DNA of 64,000 bases from Niveomyces insectorum RCEF 264 (taxonomy: Eukaryota; Ascomycota; Sordariomycetes; Hypocreales; Cordycipitaceae): NCBI GenBank assembly GCA_001636815.1, contig AZHD01000017.1:341944-405943 (forward strand), given 5' to 3'. Within the stretch, counting starts at the first letter, position 1, and each line of letters begins with the position of its first letter. The notes beneath the pieces are model-generated. The model did no database searches. It was not told where the DNA came from and worked only from the letters and a program-made list of their open reading frames with translations. A program made the translations under genes and the position numbers. Positions 1 to 11,294 of this stretch are shown piece by piece.

Positions 1-3000
1 TTTTGTTTTTTGGTTTGGCTTTGCGCCGGGCTCCACCTAGCTGTCGCCTGCACACCATCATATCATCACACAGCGTAGCAAGACGACGAACGACACGCCC
101 CTTACTCCTTACTCGTACTTCTATGGTTAAACACTAGTACATCGTCCGGCTCACCTTTTGCAATACGAGTACCGCGACCGTTTTGTCCATCTCCGTTGCC
201 TGTTACCCCCCCCTTCTTTTCCCTTTTTATGAAATATACATAGGGATGACCACAGAGGTACGAAGAAGAACTACGAGTTGCCAGACGGGCTCTGTTTGTG
301 CTAGATAGACATCGGCGCCGAGACCATTGCAATTTCGTAGTGCATTTGCGTTTTTGCAGCAATTTCTGGGCGTGTGTGTGTTTCTGTATATGCAGTGAAG
401 AGAGTGCCTCTGCATTTAAAATTCATTTGCTTTGTTGTTCACCGAGATACCAAAGGGCAGCAGAGGCGAGACGGGGGGATACCGTCGGCAAAACGGGGAC
501 AAGCACAATCAAAAAGTGCTCTGTTGACTTGATCGTCCAATGGGTGAGTGCCCCGGGATGCTCAAAAGCAGATGATTGTAGTTCACTCATGTTCGTCTCA
601 GATCATGCTCATGCTCCGTAAAATCCTCTAATAAAACATGCAAAGGGCAAAGCAAACAACGGGGAACGAACGGTCTTGCCCCCCCCTCCAGCCGCGGCCA
701 ACAAGGTATGCAACGTGAACGACAATGAGCTTCTTCGTATAGCGATGAATGCAGATAGGACATGTTTCTCGTATACTCGATGGCATAGCAGATTCGCTCC
801 GCGAAAATCAAAACTGGCTCCTCGTTTTGAGCGAGGCCGTCAACCATATCTTCCATCACGTTCCTATGACTTCACGTAAATGCCGATGATCTAGTTTATC
901 TGTTTGTTCAATATCTGGCGTTTCCCGGGTTCATTTCTATTTATCATCGTCTGAAGGTGAACTGCTTACCGGGCTTGCCCATTAATGGGGGAAGAGGGGG
1001 GGGGGGGGAAAATTGAATGTCGAGATGACGACGAAGCAATGGTTACCCTGATAAATGAGATTTCTCAATACTTACTCGAGGCTGCGATAACCGCCTTTTC
1101 TTTCTTGTTCTTTCCCACGGAGCGTGCTAAGTCTTCCTTTCTTCATCCGATGCCAGATATTGGCTGCAAAAGAGAAGGCACATCAGCAGCCGTAGATCAC
1201 TGTCTGCTCCCCGTTTACGACCTGTTCCTGCGGCAATATACGTATTTGATCGACGATGTTATTCGGCAAAGGGCATGAGCCGACCGTTTTCTTGATTTCT
1301 GCAGGCAGCCAAGAACAACAAGAACAGCTACGTCGGATTCATTTGCAGTTTGCCCATCTCGCCATGGGACGGCCACTTTGTACAAGACACGAAGGAGCTG
1401 TGTGTTTGGGGGTGCACATAACAAGACAAAAGGACGGAGCACATCACGGCATAGTTCCGAACCCTTTACGATCTGCTTGTCCTCCCGTTTCGAAAATGAC
1501 AACACCGCGCTCGTAAGTGGTAAAGATTGATCCCGCCACTGACCTCATTGTACGTACACCTACGTACCACAATGGATTTCCTTCCGTTGATCCCGGAAGA
1601 CAGGCTCCAGCAACGTTGGACCCTGCTTGCCTCTTGCTCTTGGCCACAAGATAAACTATCGAACTGCTGGCTGTGTGTCGTAAGGATTCAGGGTTCAGAG
1701 ATCCAACGGATTAGCGTAGTCGGCTTTCCGAATAGAACATGTTGCACCGACCAGCACATACTTGTGTATATGGTGTCCATTTCGTCTCCGTTTCGCCGTT
1801 TCATTGATTAATTTCGCTTCTTGGAGCGGGGACGGCTGCGGGCCGGTCACAAAAGTTCATGATCTTTATTAGATTGGCGCGGACATGTCTTCACCAGTGG
1901 AGGCGGGTTCCGTCATTCTACAATTCCAACTCTTGCGGCTTTCGGCATAACCTGTTGCGAAATAAAAGGTCAGTACGGGTGTGGCCATTGACGTGCATAA
2001 AAGCAATGTCACACCTCTGTTTAAGGAAGTATTTTGCTGTGTTTGTGTGTTTTTTGCCTCTTCTTTTTTTTTGTAAGACAAGCTTCTCTCTTTCCGACAG
2101 TTCTCTTTCACCATGAATATTAATTGCCGTTCTGAATAACATTGCAGATAATGCGTCAGTTCTTCAACAGAAACAAAAACAGAGGCAGAAAACGGGGTCC
2201 TTGAACAACCCGCTCTGCGAAAGACCGGGACATCTCGGACCACGCGGGTTCTAGATTGTGGCCTGATACAAGCCCGTGCCACGAAGTCCGTTGTGTCCCC
2301 CGTACGAGCGGAGAATTTAACCCCCCCAGTTCAGCGTTAGCAATCAATAACGGACCCGTCGTAACTTCATGATTCTAACGGCCGTTACGTCTTCGTTCAG
2401 TGCAACGATCCCCTGAACACTACCTGTTTCGCGCAACGCGTTAGGACTAACGATTCAGGAGGTCTCTCTCCCCTATAGAAACGACACGCCGAGCTGACGG
2501 AGACAGCGACCATGGCTGGGGGTGATTAGGCCTCTTCTCGCTAACTGTTAGCGGGCCGGGCCAAACGCAATCACTTCTTTGTCCAGTAGTCAGTATGCTC
2601 ATTCATGGCCTTCTCAGGGAGAAAGGAGCAAATTAGGGTCTACAGAAAGGGTCGTGCTTTCGGATGCGGATGCCGGGTAAGGTCCGAATCCTTCGGCAGT
2701 CGAGTTCGTACGACGGCCATGGGTGGGTGCAGTGCTAATTTGTTGTTCTTTTTGACTTTTGATTTTTATCTTTGATTGTTGGTCGTCTTTGCGAAGTGAA
2801 ATCGTCTGTCGAGTGCAACAAAAGCCTCATAGTCTTTGTGTACTACGGAATGCTTCCGTGGTAGCACGATACATGGATAAAGGAAGAAACATAGGACCGA
2901 ACTCGCCTCCCACGGCCAGATAACGGTCTTTCAAAAGACGTTGGCATTGGCTACGGATGACATCCCATATTTGAGCGGACGGCTTTCGGAAGATTTTTTC

Positions 3001-3260
3001 ATAAAGCGTGTGAGATTTGCGGAACTTGTGATAGGTAACCATGCCATAGCAGTTGTTGCGGTTATCGGAGTGCGTGTAAGACAAGCAGCACGATGCGAAT
3101 CTGTAAAATGGCTTCCGGTGCCGGTGAAGCAGCTTGCGTGTCGAGTTAGGTTTGCCACTGGAATTGTAGGACTGAGAAGAATTTCGAAGGGATGGAGAGA
3201 CTTGATGTCATCGCAAAAGGCAATGGTGAGACATACAGGATACGGTCTCGATCTTGAGCG

Positions 3261-3293
<33 letters not shown>

Positions 3294-3538
3294 TAACAGA
3301 CGAAAGAAGCCTGTAGATTCGTGGGTCATGATACACGCAGCGAGTCAACCAGCGTACGACATCACTTGAGGAAGCACCAAGAGTACACTTTCTTCGGCGG
3401 GATGAAACCGCAAGTGGTCAACATTCCTAGATTACTAGGGATATATGTTATCTGAAACTCGAACCATGGCCTTTTCTTATCAACGTGCAAGCATTCATCG
3501 TGACCTTCAACGTAGTAAAATGCTGTCAAAGGAACTGG
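1..3538. other. Gene-poor stretch, no supportable gene
   Basis: I see no gene here. Open frames are short, overlap on both strands and lack recognisable motifs or splice patterns. There is a G run near 993-1010 and a T/A-rich run near 3263-3296. A minus-strand open frame at 2827-3084 reads as plausible protein but has no recognisable family and no clear neighbouring exon, so it is not called. Confidence 0.6.
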
Positions 3539-5217
3539 TCAGACATTGAAGATGAGTTGAGCTACGTTGGTCCCATCCATGGCCAGGGCCGTCTGAATGT
3601 CCGGGGACACGGCCGGCAGCTCCACCTGTATACCAAAACACATGCCGATGCCGCTGACGTTGAAAGGTCCGGTCGTCGTGTTGACCAGACCGGGGCAGAC
3701 AAGGTAGGAGCCGTGGAAATACAGAGCAGACCCGAGCTGGGCCAGGTCGTAGAACTTGAGCGCGGCGAAGAGGCACGTAATAAGGAGAAAAAACTTGGCG
3801 AGTATTTTTGAAAGAACTCGAATGGAAATGGAAAGTTAGTCTTTGATTTCAGAAGGAAAAAAAAAAAAGCAAATTTGCAAACCGCCAAAAGAAATATACC
3901 GTTGGAAAGTCGCCCGAGGGCAGGCCTGGTTGTCGTGCGCGCGCGCTGGTACACGCGGCGGAGCTGCACCAGGCGAGCGGGGGCGGCCAGCAGCAGGACA
4001 CCCACGGCCGCCGCGAAAAACACGTCGAGACCTAGGCGGGGGAAAAAGGACACGTTGTCGGTGTGCAGCGCGAGCCCGGTGCTGTCGGCGCAGGGCCACC
4101 GGTGCGGACCGGTCGGGTACGCTGGGGTGCCTGTGCCGGCGGGTGCCTTGAACACAAACTCGGCGGCGCTCCAACCGGAGGCGTTCTTCCCGTTGCCGCT
4201 GCCGCCGCCGCCTGTGGCGGGACCAATGTACCCGTACGGGACGCACCAGGGACTCCAGACCCGCCAAGCCGGCGCCTGGCCCACGGGCGGGGCCGTCAGG
4301 AGACAGAACACCACAAGGGCGAGCACGGCAGCGAGGCCAGCCAACGGAGCATAGACGAACGACAGCAGGCGGTGCAGCCGGGGCCTGCTTTTCGGGTTTC
4401 TGCTGCCCGGGCCATACACCTGAAAGAGCGCCGACCATGCTTGGCAGGCGGCGGCGAGCAGGAGGCAGTAGGCAGCCGGGCCAACGAACCGCAGACTCGC
4501 CGATCCGCCGTCGCCGTCTCGTTGAAGAGCGAAGAAGGCCAGGCCTGCGAGCGTTTGCGCGAGCAGATAGGCCAGCTGCAGGCCCTGCAATGTGGCGTTG
4601 ACGGCGACAAGGTAGCCGGGCCGCGCATCGTCGTCGTCGTCGCTATCACTAAGATCGTTGACGATACGTCGAGCCGCCGCCGAAGGCGCTCTCTTCTCCC
4701 GCTGGGTGTCAGCTGGCAGGGACCAGTCTGGTCTCTGGTGCGTTTGCTTTCGTTGCTGCTGCTGCTGCTGCTGCTGCTTGTTGGATCCATGGGCGGATCG
4801 CCATCGCCACGAGTCGTTGGTGATGATGCGCAGGGCAATGAGTAGGTTGACGATGGCGCCGGGTAAGTTTGTCCACCACGGGAGACTCAGGCGGTAGCCC
4901 TGGGGTTCAGCGTAAAGAAGCTCGTTTTCCCCCGGATCCGTGATGTTGGAGAGGGTGAAAAGAAATGCCGTGATGTCGTTGTTTTTGGTAGACGACAACG
5001 TGGTCCAGTCAATGCCGTTGTAGATGTCGTCACGCGCCGTCAGAGCAGAGGGACCGAGAGACGGGATGCTGTCGCCGTCGTGAAGTTGTTGTGGACGGAC
5101 GGTTGCCCGCGACGGAAACGAGGCGGGTGGTTTGGAGGGAGACAACCAGCCGTGGACGACGCCGGGACACAGCTGGACGGTGCCGAGGCAGAACAGGAGG
5201 GAACGTGAGACGGCCAT
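3539..5217 (-). CDS. Multipass integral membrane protein, unknown function
   Basis: Two exons on the minus strand, 5217-3900 and 3816-3539, predict 531 aa. The 83-nt intron (3817-3899) starts GTATAT, has a GACTAAC branch site and ends CGAG; splicing joins codons cleanly and the last exon ends in a TGA. The start is the first in-frame ATG and is followed by a signal-like hydrophobic segment (about residues 5-23). Four or five further hydrophobic segments follow, near residues 125-140, 200-230, 245-270, 285-310 and 400-425, and one more is encoded in exon 2 (LAKFFLLITCLFAALKFYDL). A soluble loop contains eight Gln from a CAG tract, then Ser/Asp-rich sequence. Several N-x-T/S sites suit a secretory-pathway location. 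I do not recognise the family; a plasma-membrane or endomembrane role is inferred only from topology. Confidence 0.8.
4754..4779. repeat. CAG/CTG trinucleotide tract coding poly-Gln
   Basis: About eight CTG units on the plus strand read as CAG on the coding minus strand, giving eight Gln in a row in the membrane protein. Its length could vary between strains. Confidence 0.9.
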
Positions 5218-6293
5218 GTGTATTGTTATGGGAAGGGAATGATCAAAGAAGGAATAAGCGGAAGGCCAAAGAAAGGAGCTTTAAACGTGTGCGCATCACG
5301 ACATTGAATCCGTACCACAACGAAGTCAAGACGATGTAAAAGAGAGAGCCCTCAAGCCAGAAGTGACTGAAGTACAGGAATGATCAGTTTTAGAAAACGC
5401 GCTGAGAATGTCGAAGACACAGAATCAACACGTCAAAACGAGAAGCAAAAGCAGCTGGAATGGGGGTTTTGTCTTACCTCGTTTCTTTGATGTCGACACG
5501 AGGTACCCAACGCCACAAACGGGGGACACGGGGCGCCATGCTTCGATAGCCGTCTTGGTTTTCGTATTGGCGTTTCTTTGAGACGGTCTCAAGAGACTGA
5601 AAGTGTCAACAAAAAACACGAGGTTGTCGATCGTCCATAGACGGTCCAATTCACAAAAAGCAAATTGCGCCGGCAGCTAAGCCTGCTTTGGACGGACAAG
5701 CAATAATACGAGAGGATCGGTGCATCGTCTTTCCTCGTTTGAGCCCTTGTCGGCGGCCAGCGCGTCATTTCGGTTCGGCTGCGCTCTGCATCCTCTTGTC
5801 TTCTTTCGTCGTTTGTACCCCCTTTTTGTACGATATCTCAGCATCTTTGCCATTGCCATCCTTCGACCTCGTACGTGCCTCTAAGCCGTATGCACGAGCC
5901 GGGCCGACGTTTTATTGGAAAATAGTAAAAATACCAAACAACACGAGAACCAATCTGCAAAACGAATATTCGTCCAGGACGCTTTTGCTGCAGGTCGCAC
6001 GCCAAGACTGTCGTGGCTTGCAGGTTTGTGAGACAGAGCAAAAGAATGCAACCACAAAGCAGAGACAAAGACCGTTATTGGAGAGATCGAGCACTGCTGT
6101 GTGAACGCGAAACATGAAAAACAAAATAAAAACAGAGAATAATCAATTCACCGAAAGCCTAACGCCAGCCTAACACGTTCCGTTCCCATTGGTATAACCG
6201 TGTTCATACGCCTCTCAAGCAAAAGTAAACAAAAACGAACGTTGTAATCAAAACGTACGCATCTTGATATGTACGGCAGCGGTTTTGGCTAGT
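5218..6293. other. Intergenic, no gene seen
   Basis: This stretch holds the promoter side of the membrane protein gene and the 3' flank of ATG17. Open frames are short and on both strands. I see no convincing RNA gene or motif. Confidence 0.6.
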
Positions 6294-8250
6294 TTACCGT
6301 CGCTCCATCACCGTCCGCGTGCTGCTGCCGCCCGCACCCCGGCTGCTGCCGGTAGGATCGGTGGCGTGGCCCCCGTTTCTGCCATCGTCGCCCGTTTCGC
6401 CTTCTGGCGGATCATCGTCACCGTTGCTGTTGTTGTTGTTGTTATCCGATCGTATGTCTGGCCCTGACCGTGTCCGTGTCTGTGTCTGTGACCGTGACCG
6501 TGACCGTGACCGTGACCGTGACCGCGGGTTCGCCGCCTTGGTGCTGTGACTTGGTGTTGGTACCACGCCGCCCTCGCCCGTTAATGGCGGCGGGTACGCG
6601 GCGTCCTGCGGCGGCGCATCAATGTCCTGCCACAGGTCCGTCGGCAAGTAGGCGCCCACCTCCTGCCGGAACCCCGCGCGTTCGGCGCTGTCCGCCGCCA
6701 CAATGCGCGCCACGGCATCGCGCGCCTTGCGCCAGACGGTGGCAATCTTGGTGTCGACGGCGCGCCGCCGCGCCGCCTCGAGGATGAGCGTGTCGTAGGC
6801 GTGCGCGTAGCCCTCGTAGAAACTGCGCAGGTCGTCCATGTCCGCGAGGCGGTCGGCGATGATGGCGCGCTCGTTGGCCCAGCGCTCGGCAAATTCGGTT
6901 TCAGCGGCTGCGTAGCTGGGCAGCCGCGGGCCGAGCTCGTCAGCAAGCACGCGGAACGCGGCCAGTGTGGCCACGTGGGCCGCCTGGGTCCGCTCCGCAT
7001 GGGCGCGCACCGCGGCAAACTCGGCCTCGGCAGCGTGCAGCTCCGCAGCCAGGTCGGCCACGACGCCGTCGACCTCGGCGGCGTCCTGCAACACAACGTG
7101 CAGCATCTCCGCCCGCTCGTGCGCCGAAAGCGGCTCCAAGTCGTTCGTCATGCTGCTATTGTTGTTGTCGTTGTTGTTGTCATTGTTGGCTGCAGCCGCT
7201 TCCTGCTCGGCAATCACGCCGGAGATGGAGACTGGCTCCGTTCCGGCGCCAGAACCACCGCCACCGCTCGCGTCGCGTGTGTTTGACGCTTTCCACCGCG
7301 CGAGTGCCGGCCCGCCTTCGGTCGTGCGAACCGCCGTAACACACAGATCAAAGTGGCGGGTGAGGGAGGCCAAGTGTTCCGCCATAATGTGCGAACGCGT
7401 CGTGAGGGAGGCAAGAAGATGTGGTATGGGAGGATAGGCGGAGGCGGCGGCGGCAGCGGAAGCAGAGAGGTCGTTATTTTCCTGTGCTTCTGGAGGTAGA
7501 TCGAGGGTAGTGGGCAACGGAGGCGGAGGGGGTGGCGCGGCGGCCATGGCTTTGTTGAGGGCGCGGAGATCGGTATCAAAACGGAGGAGGTCCCCGTCAA
7601 AGGACGTTTGGGCGGCCTGTACGAAGTCAGACAAAGAACAGAAGAACCCGAACCGCCAAAAAAAAAAAAAAACGCACCTGCAGCTCGGCAATGCTCTGCT
7701 TGAGGGCGTCCCGCAAGGCCTCGACGCTGGCTTCGTCGACAAAGTCCAGCAGGTTCCGCGGCTCTTCGCCGGGCGGGCGGAAGGTGGCCGCCACAGTGGT
7801 AGCGCGCAGCACGTCAATCGTGTGCTCGAGCTGGCCGTTGGCCTCGTCCAGGGTATGGATGAGGCTGCGAAAATCGCGGCGGCCTGCATCGTAGGCCCGG
7901 TCCATGCCGCGGCGGATCTGGAGGAGGACGTTGACTTGCTCGCAGATGCCGCGGCGCAGAAACGCCGTCTGCGCGGCCCAGACCACGGCATCCGTGTGCA
8001 GCGCGCGCGCTTGCGTCGCGAGCTCATTGCCACGCAGAACCTGGTTGATGGTGCCGAGTGCACGGCGAGCGGCCAGCAGGTGCTCGACGAGGGTTTCGAC
8101 TGAAACGTCGTCTTCGGTGTCGTCGTCGTCGCCGCCGTCGCCGTTGTGGGTTCCATCGCGGCCGTAGCTAGGCACGTTTGCTGCGTCCTGGAGCAACGAG
8201 TTGGGACGGGAGGACCGCGACGAGGACGTGGTGCTTCGTGAGCTAGGCAT
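6294..8250 (-). CDS. ATG17: Autophagy-related protein 17 (Atg17), scaffold of the Atg1 kinase complex
   Basis: Two exons, 8250-7678 and 7616-6294, predict 631 aa; the 61-nt intron (7617-7677) runs GTGCGT to TACAG in phase 0. Family identity rests on the overall Atg17 pattern: an N-terminal block beginning LVEHLLAARRALGTINQVLR, long helical coiled-coil stretches, the block LLDFVDEASVEALRDALKQ before the intron, a late block with DLRSFYEGYAHAYDTLILEA, and the C-terminal AYLPTDLWQDIDAPPQDAAY. In this family the protein is an extended crescent that tethers the Atg1/Atg13 complex at the pre-autophagosomal site. Oddities are a Pro/Gly/Asn-rich insert in the middle (about residues 215-365) and a C-terminal tail with an Arg-Ser/Gln-Thr dipeptide repeat from a hexanucleotide tandem array, followed by poly-Asn and a Gly-rich end. 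The tail is probably disordered. Confidence 0.88.
6466..6526. repeat. Hexanucleotide tandem repeat inside the ATG17 tail
   Basis: Plus strand shows five perfect ACCGTG units (6491-6520) flanked by degenerate GTGTCT-type units. On the coding strand the unit reads as Arg-Ser, then Gln-Thr/Arg-Thr. The six-base unit keeps frame whatever its copy number. Confidence 0.9.
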
Positions 8251-9181
8251 GATGGCGATGGTGACAAGGAAGTTGTCGAGAGTCGACGAGAAAGGTTGGA
8301 CAAGTGGATTCAGAGAAGGAGCCGATTTTGTGATGGCAAGATTCGGGGCCTCTATGCGGCTGGAGCATAAGAAATCGGAATCAGCATGTCAGCAGTGGTG
8401 ACATTAATGCACAGCGAGACACAAAAACAGAAAAATAATAAAAGGGGAGGAAGACAGAGATGGAAAGCAGAGAGGAAGGAAAACGAAAACCAGCAAAATT
8501 GACTTACAAAAGGCTTCACCATAGGAACGGCCGGGTTGCTGTAACACGATCGCCGATGGCAGGGAATGCAGATTAGTTTATTAGGAGGTCATCATCTTTT
8601 GGCTTCGGCACAAGGCCGCTTCCATCCCGTCAGTTTCGTCGGTTGTGTGCGATGTGGTCCGGTTCGTTTCGATTGGCCGTGTACAAAAAGGATGAAAAGA
8701 CGGCGGTCCTTCTCGGGTGGACAATGGGTTCGTAGAGCTCCGGGGCAGCCTTGCCGGTATTCTACTGGCAGAAAGCTCCCAAGCGCCTCACCGCCCGGAT
8801 ATGACGTAAGACGCGGCGTTACAGTGGGCTGACCGCCTGAATATGGCCTGTAACACGAGGTATTACAGCACGGTGCTAGGCGCGACCGCTATTACAGACA
8901 CAACTTACGCATACAAAACCTGCGAAATGCAGCCACGAAACAAAGCAAAAGGCTACAAAGGAATAGAGCCCGCAGGCAACGTCAAGCGTCTGTGTTCTAA
9001 TCCTTCTATGTTGTATAACAAAATGCATTTCATTTCTCCGTTAATGCATGGGCGGCAAAACGACATGATAGTCCCGAAATCCCCCAAAACTACATAGAGA
9101 CAAGCACAAAAAAACACATCGCTTGTCGTCGTAAACGACCGACCCCACGAGGCCATGCACATTCGTAGAGGAACGGCTACC
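8251..9181. other. Intergenic between ATG17 5' end and MAK16 3' end
   Basis: Contains the ATG17 upstream region. I see only short unconvincing frames and no RNA gene. Confidence 0.6.
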
Positions 9182-10580
9182 CTAAAAAGCCAGCGACTTC
9201 TCCGCGCTGGCCGCCTTGTGGTTGGTGTTCGCGTACTCCACCATCATCCGGACCTTCTCCTTGGTGGCCGTCTTCTTTGCCGGCTGCATGCGGATGACCC
9301 GGCCGCGCTTGCGCTTGTCACCGGCCATCTTTGCTTTCCGCTTCTTCCTCCGATCGTCTTCGTCCTCGTCCTCGTCATCCTCCTCGTCACTCTCTTCATC
9401 GTCATCCTCCTCGCCCGTCAGCTCACTGTCGTCATCGTCGTCGTCGTACTTGCCGGCGTTCTCGCCCAGCCAGTCTTCAATGTCGCCGACCTCGTCCTCG
9501 CTCTCATCAAAGTCGCTGACGTACTCGACATTGCCCGCAAGGTCGTCGCCGGCGTCGTTCTCCACGGCCAGGGCCTGTCGGACCTTGCCGCTGTCCTGGC
9601 CAGCCTTGACCGTCTCGTGTTCCTCCTCGTCTTCGTTCTCGTCCTCCATTTCGCTTTCCAACTCCTCGTCGCTCTCCACCTCCGTCTCTGCCTGCTCGGC
9701 CTCGATACCGCGGTCCATGTCTTTGTCGCGCGTGGCGCCGTCCTCGCGCTCCATCGCCACCAGCACCTTTTTCCAGATCGCCTCGCTGACATTCAGCGGC
9801 TCGTGCCCGTAGGTGCCCGACCGCAGCCGCTCCAGCAGCTGGCGCTCAATGGTCTTTTCGAGCTGTGCGGCCGCTTCGGCCTTGCGCTCGCGCGTCTTTT
9901 CGCGGTGCCGGATCTTGGGCGCGCGCTTGGCCACGAGCCGCTCGCCCAGCCGCTCCTCCTCCCTGGCGATGCGCCGCATGCGGATGGCGACCTGCGTGAG
10001 CCGCGTCAGGCGCTGCTTGCACTTGTGGACGAGAAACTTGGGCCAGTAGATGAGGCGGCTGTCGATCTGTTCGAGGGCCTCGGCGTAGTTCTGCGACAGG
10101 CGTATCCGCTCCCAGAGTTTTGACGGCAGGTGCGCACGCTCCACCGTCTTCATGTATAGGTACAGTCTGCCAGCTAACAAGAAAGAAAGCAGACGGGTTA
10201 GTGCCTCTGTTCAAGTACGTCCACCGACGAAAGAACACCAAAAAAATCATACTCTCTGGGTTCGCGCGAACGGTGGCATAGCGGGAGTTGGCCAGCGGGC
10301 ACGCCTGGCGCGAGCAAAAACCTGTGACATCTAGAGACAAGCTGTTAGCAATGAAACGGTTCGGCGAGTCGTCAAAACCATAGATTGACCGTCAACGTAC
10401 TGTACTCATTGTGGCAGAAGCTTTGTCCGCTTGGGGCTCTAAAGTGAGGAAGAACAGTTAGTTTCTAAAACCAATTCTGCTTCTCGACGTATATACCATT
10501 TCCCCCCCAAAAACGTACTTCAGTTTGTACGAGCAAAACTGCTTGTCAACAATTCCCCAAATAATCTCATCAGAAGCCAT
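9182..10580 (-). CDS. MAK16: MAK16, 60S ribosome biogenesis factor
   Basis: Four exons, 10580-10519, 10438-10401, 10330-10253 and 10173-9182, predict 389 aa; the introns are 80, 70 and 79 nt. The spliced N-terminus has the invariant family layout: start with IIWGIVDKQFCSYK, then HNEYNVTGFCSRQACPLANS with conserved Cys residues, then GRLYLYMKTVERAH and the tract YWPKFLVHKCKQRLTRLTQV. Mak16 is a nucleolar protein required for pre-60S assembly and is known to act with other early pre-60S factors. The C-terminal half is strongly acidic (Asp/Glu runs over about residues 255-345) and then basic with a likely nuclear localisation region. The start ATG lies on the 62-nt first exon; models that start at 10180 miss the conserved first 60 residues. 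It is transcribed away from the FAD oxidase gene, sharing a 714-bp intergenic region. Confidence 0.95.
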
Positions 10581-11294
10581 GTCTGCTTGTGTCTTGCGGT
10601 CTTTTGTTGAGGAAACAAGCAAGCCTCAACAGAGTGAAGGTGCAAAATTTACTATGGGCAAAAAATAATATGGAGAACCAAAAAAATATCGACAATAGAT
10701 GGAAAATTATTGGCGTTAACGAAATTCTGCCGGGCGGTGTAGCATTGGCAACATAACGATTAAGAAAGACTGTGGGGCTGTTGCCACCTGTTGCCAGCTG
10801 GCAAGTATCGCATTGCATTACCAAACTTTGAACGACCTCTCATTGCCCATGGGGCACTATGGAACGTCCTTTACACTCGCCTAAAACGCCCTGATATACA
10901 TATCGGGTAAGTTATAGCCACAAACATAGCAGCACTTAAGGTTAAATATGGTATCGGGGTCTCCGTTCTCCGGTTTATATTACCCCTGTAGCTACCACTA
11001 CAACTTTTCAATCTCAACGGATCTTATTGTCGTCTGTCGTCGTATGCTATATGTGCTCACGGATGTTCCCACGATGCGGAGATTGGGTCTGATCCGGAGG
11101 AACCAACATAAAGTAACACGATGCCAGAACATGGGATGACGGGACAGCAAGTAAACTGGTTGCGTAGGCGGTTGACTTGTTTCTTCCCAGCCGAGAAATG
11201 AAAGAACGGTGACCTCCTCTTATCTGTCTGGAACTGCCTTTGGGTAAAGTGCCTGAAATTCTGCTCCGTCAACCAGCAAAAGTATCCAACAGCT
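10581..11294. promoter_or_regulatory. Shared divergent upstream region of MAK16 and the FAD oxidase
   Basis: 714 bp between two divergently transcribed genes. It is more AT-rich than the flanking exons. No defined operator was recognised; the regulatory role is inferred from position. Confidence 0.5.

Noticed and set aside
9155..10123. 322-codon plus-strand frame rich in Leu/Val that looks membrane-like
   Set aside because: It is the antisense of the acidic MAK16 exon; Asp/Glu codons read backwards as Val/Leu.
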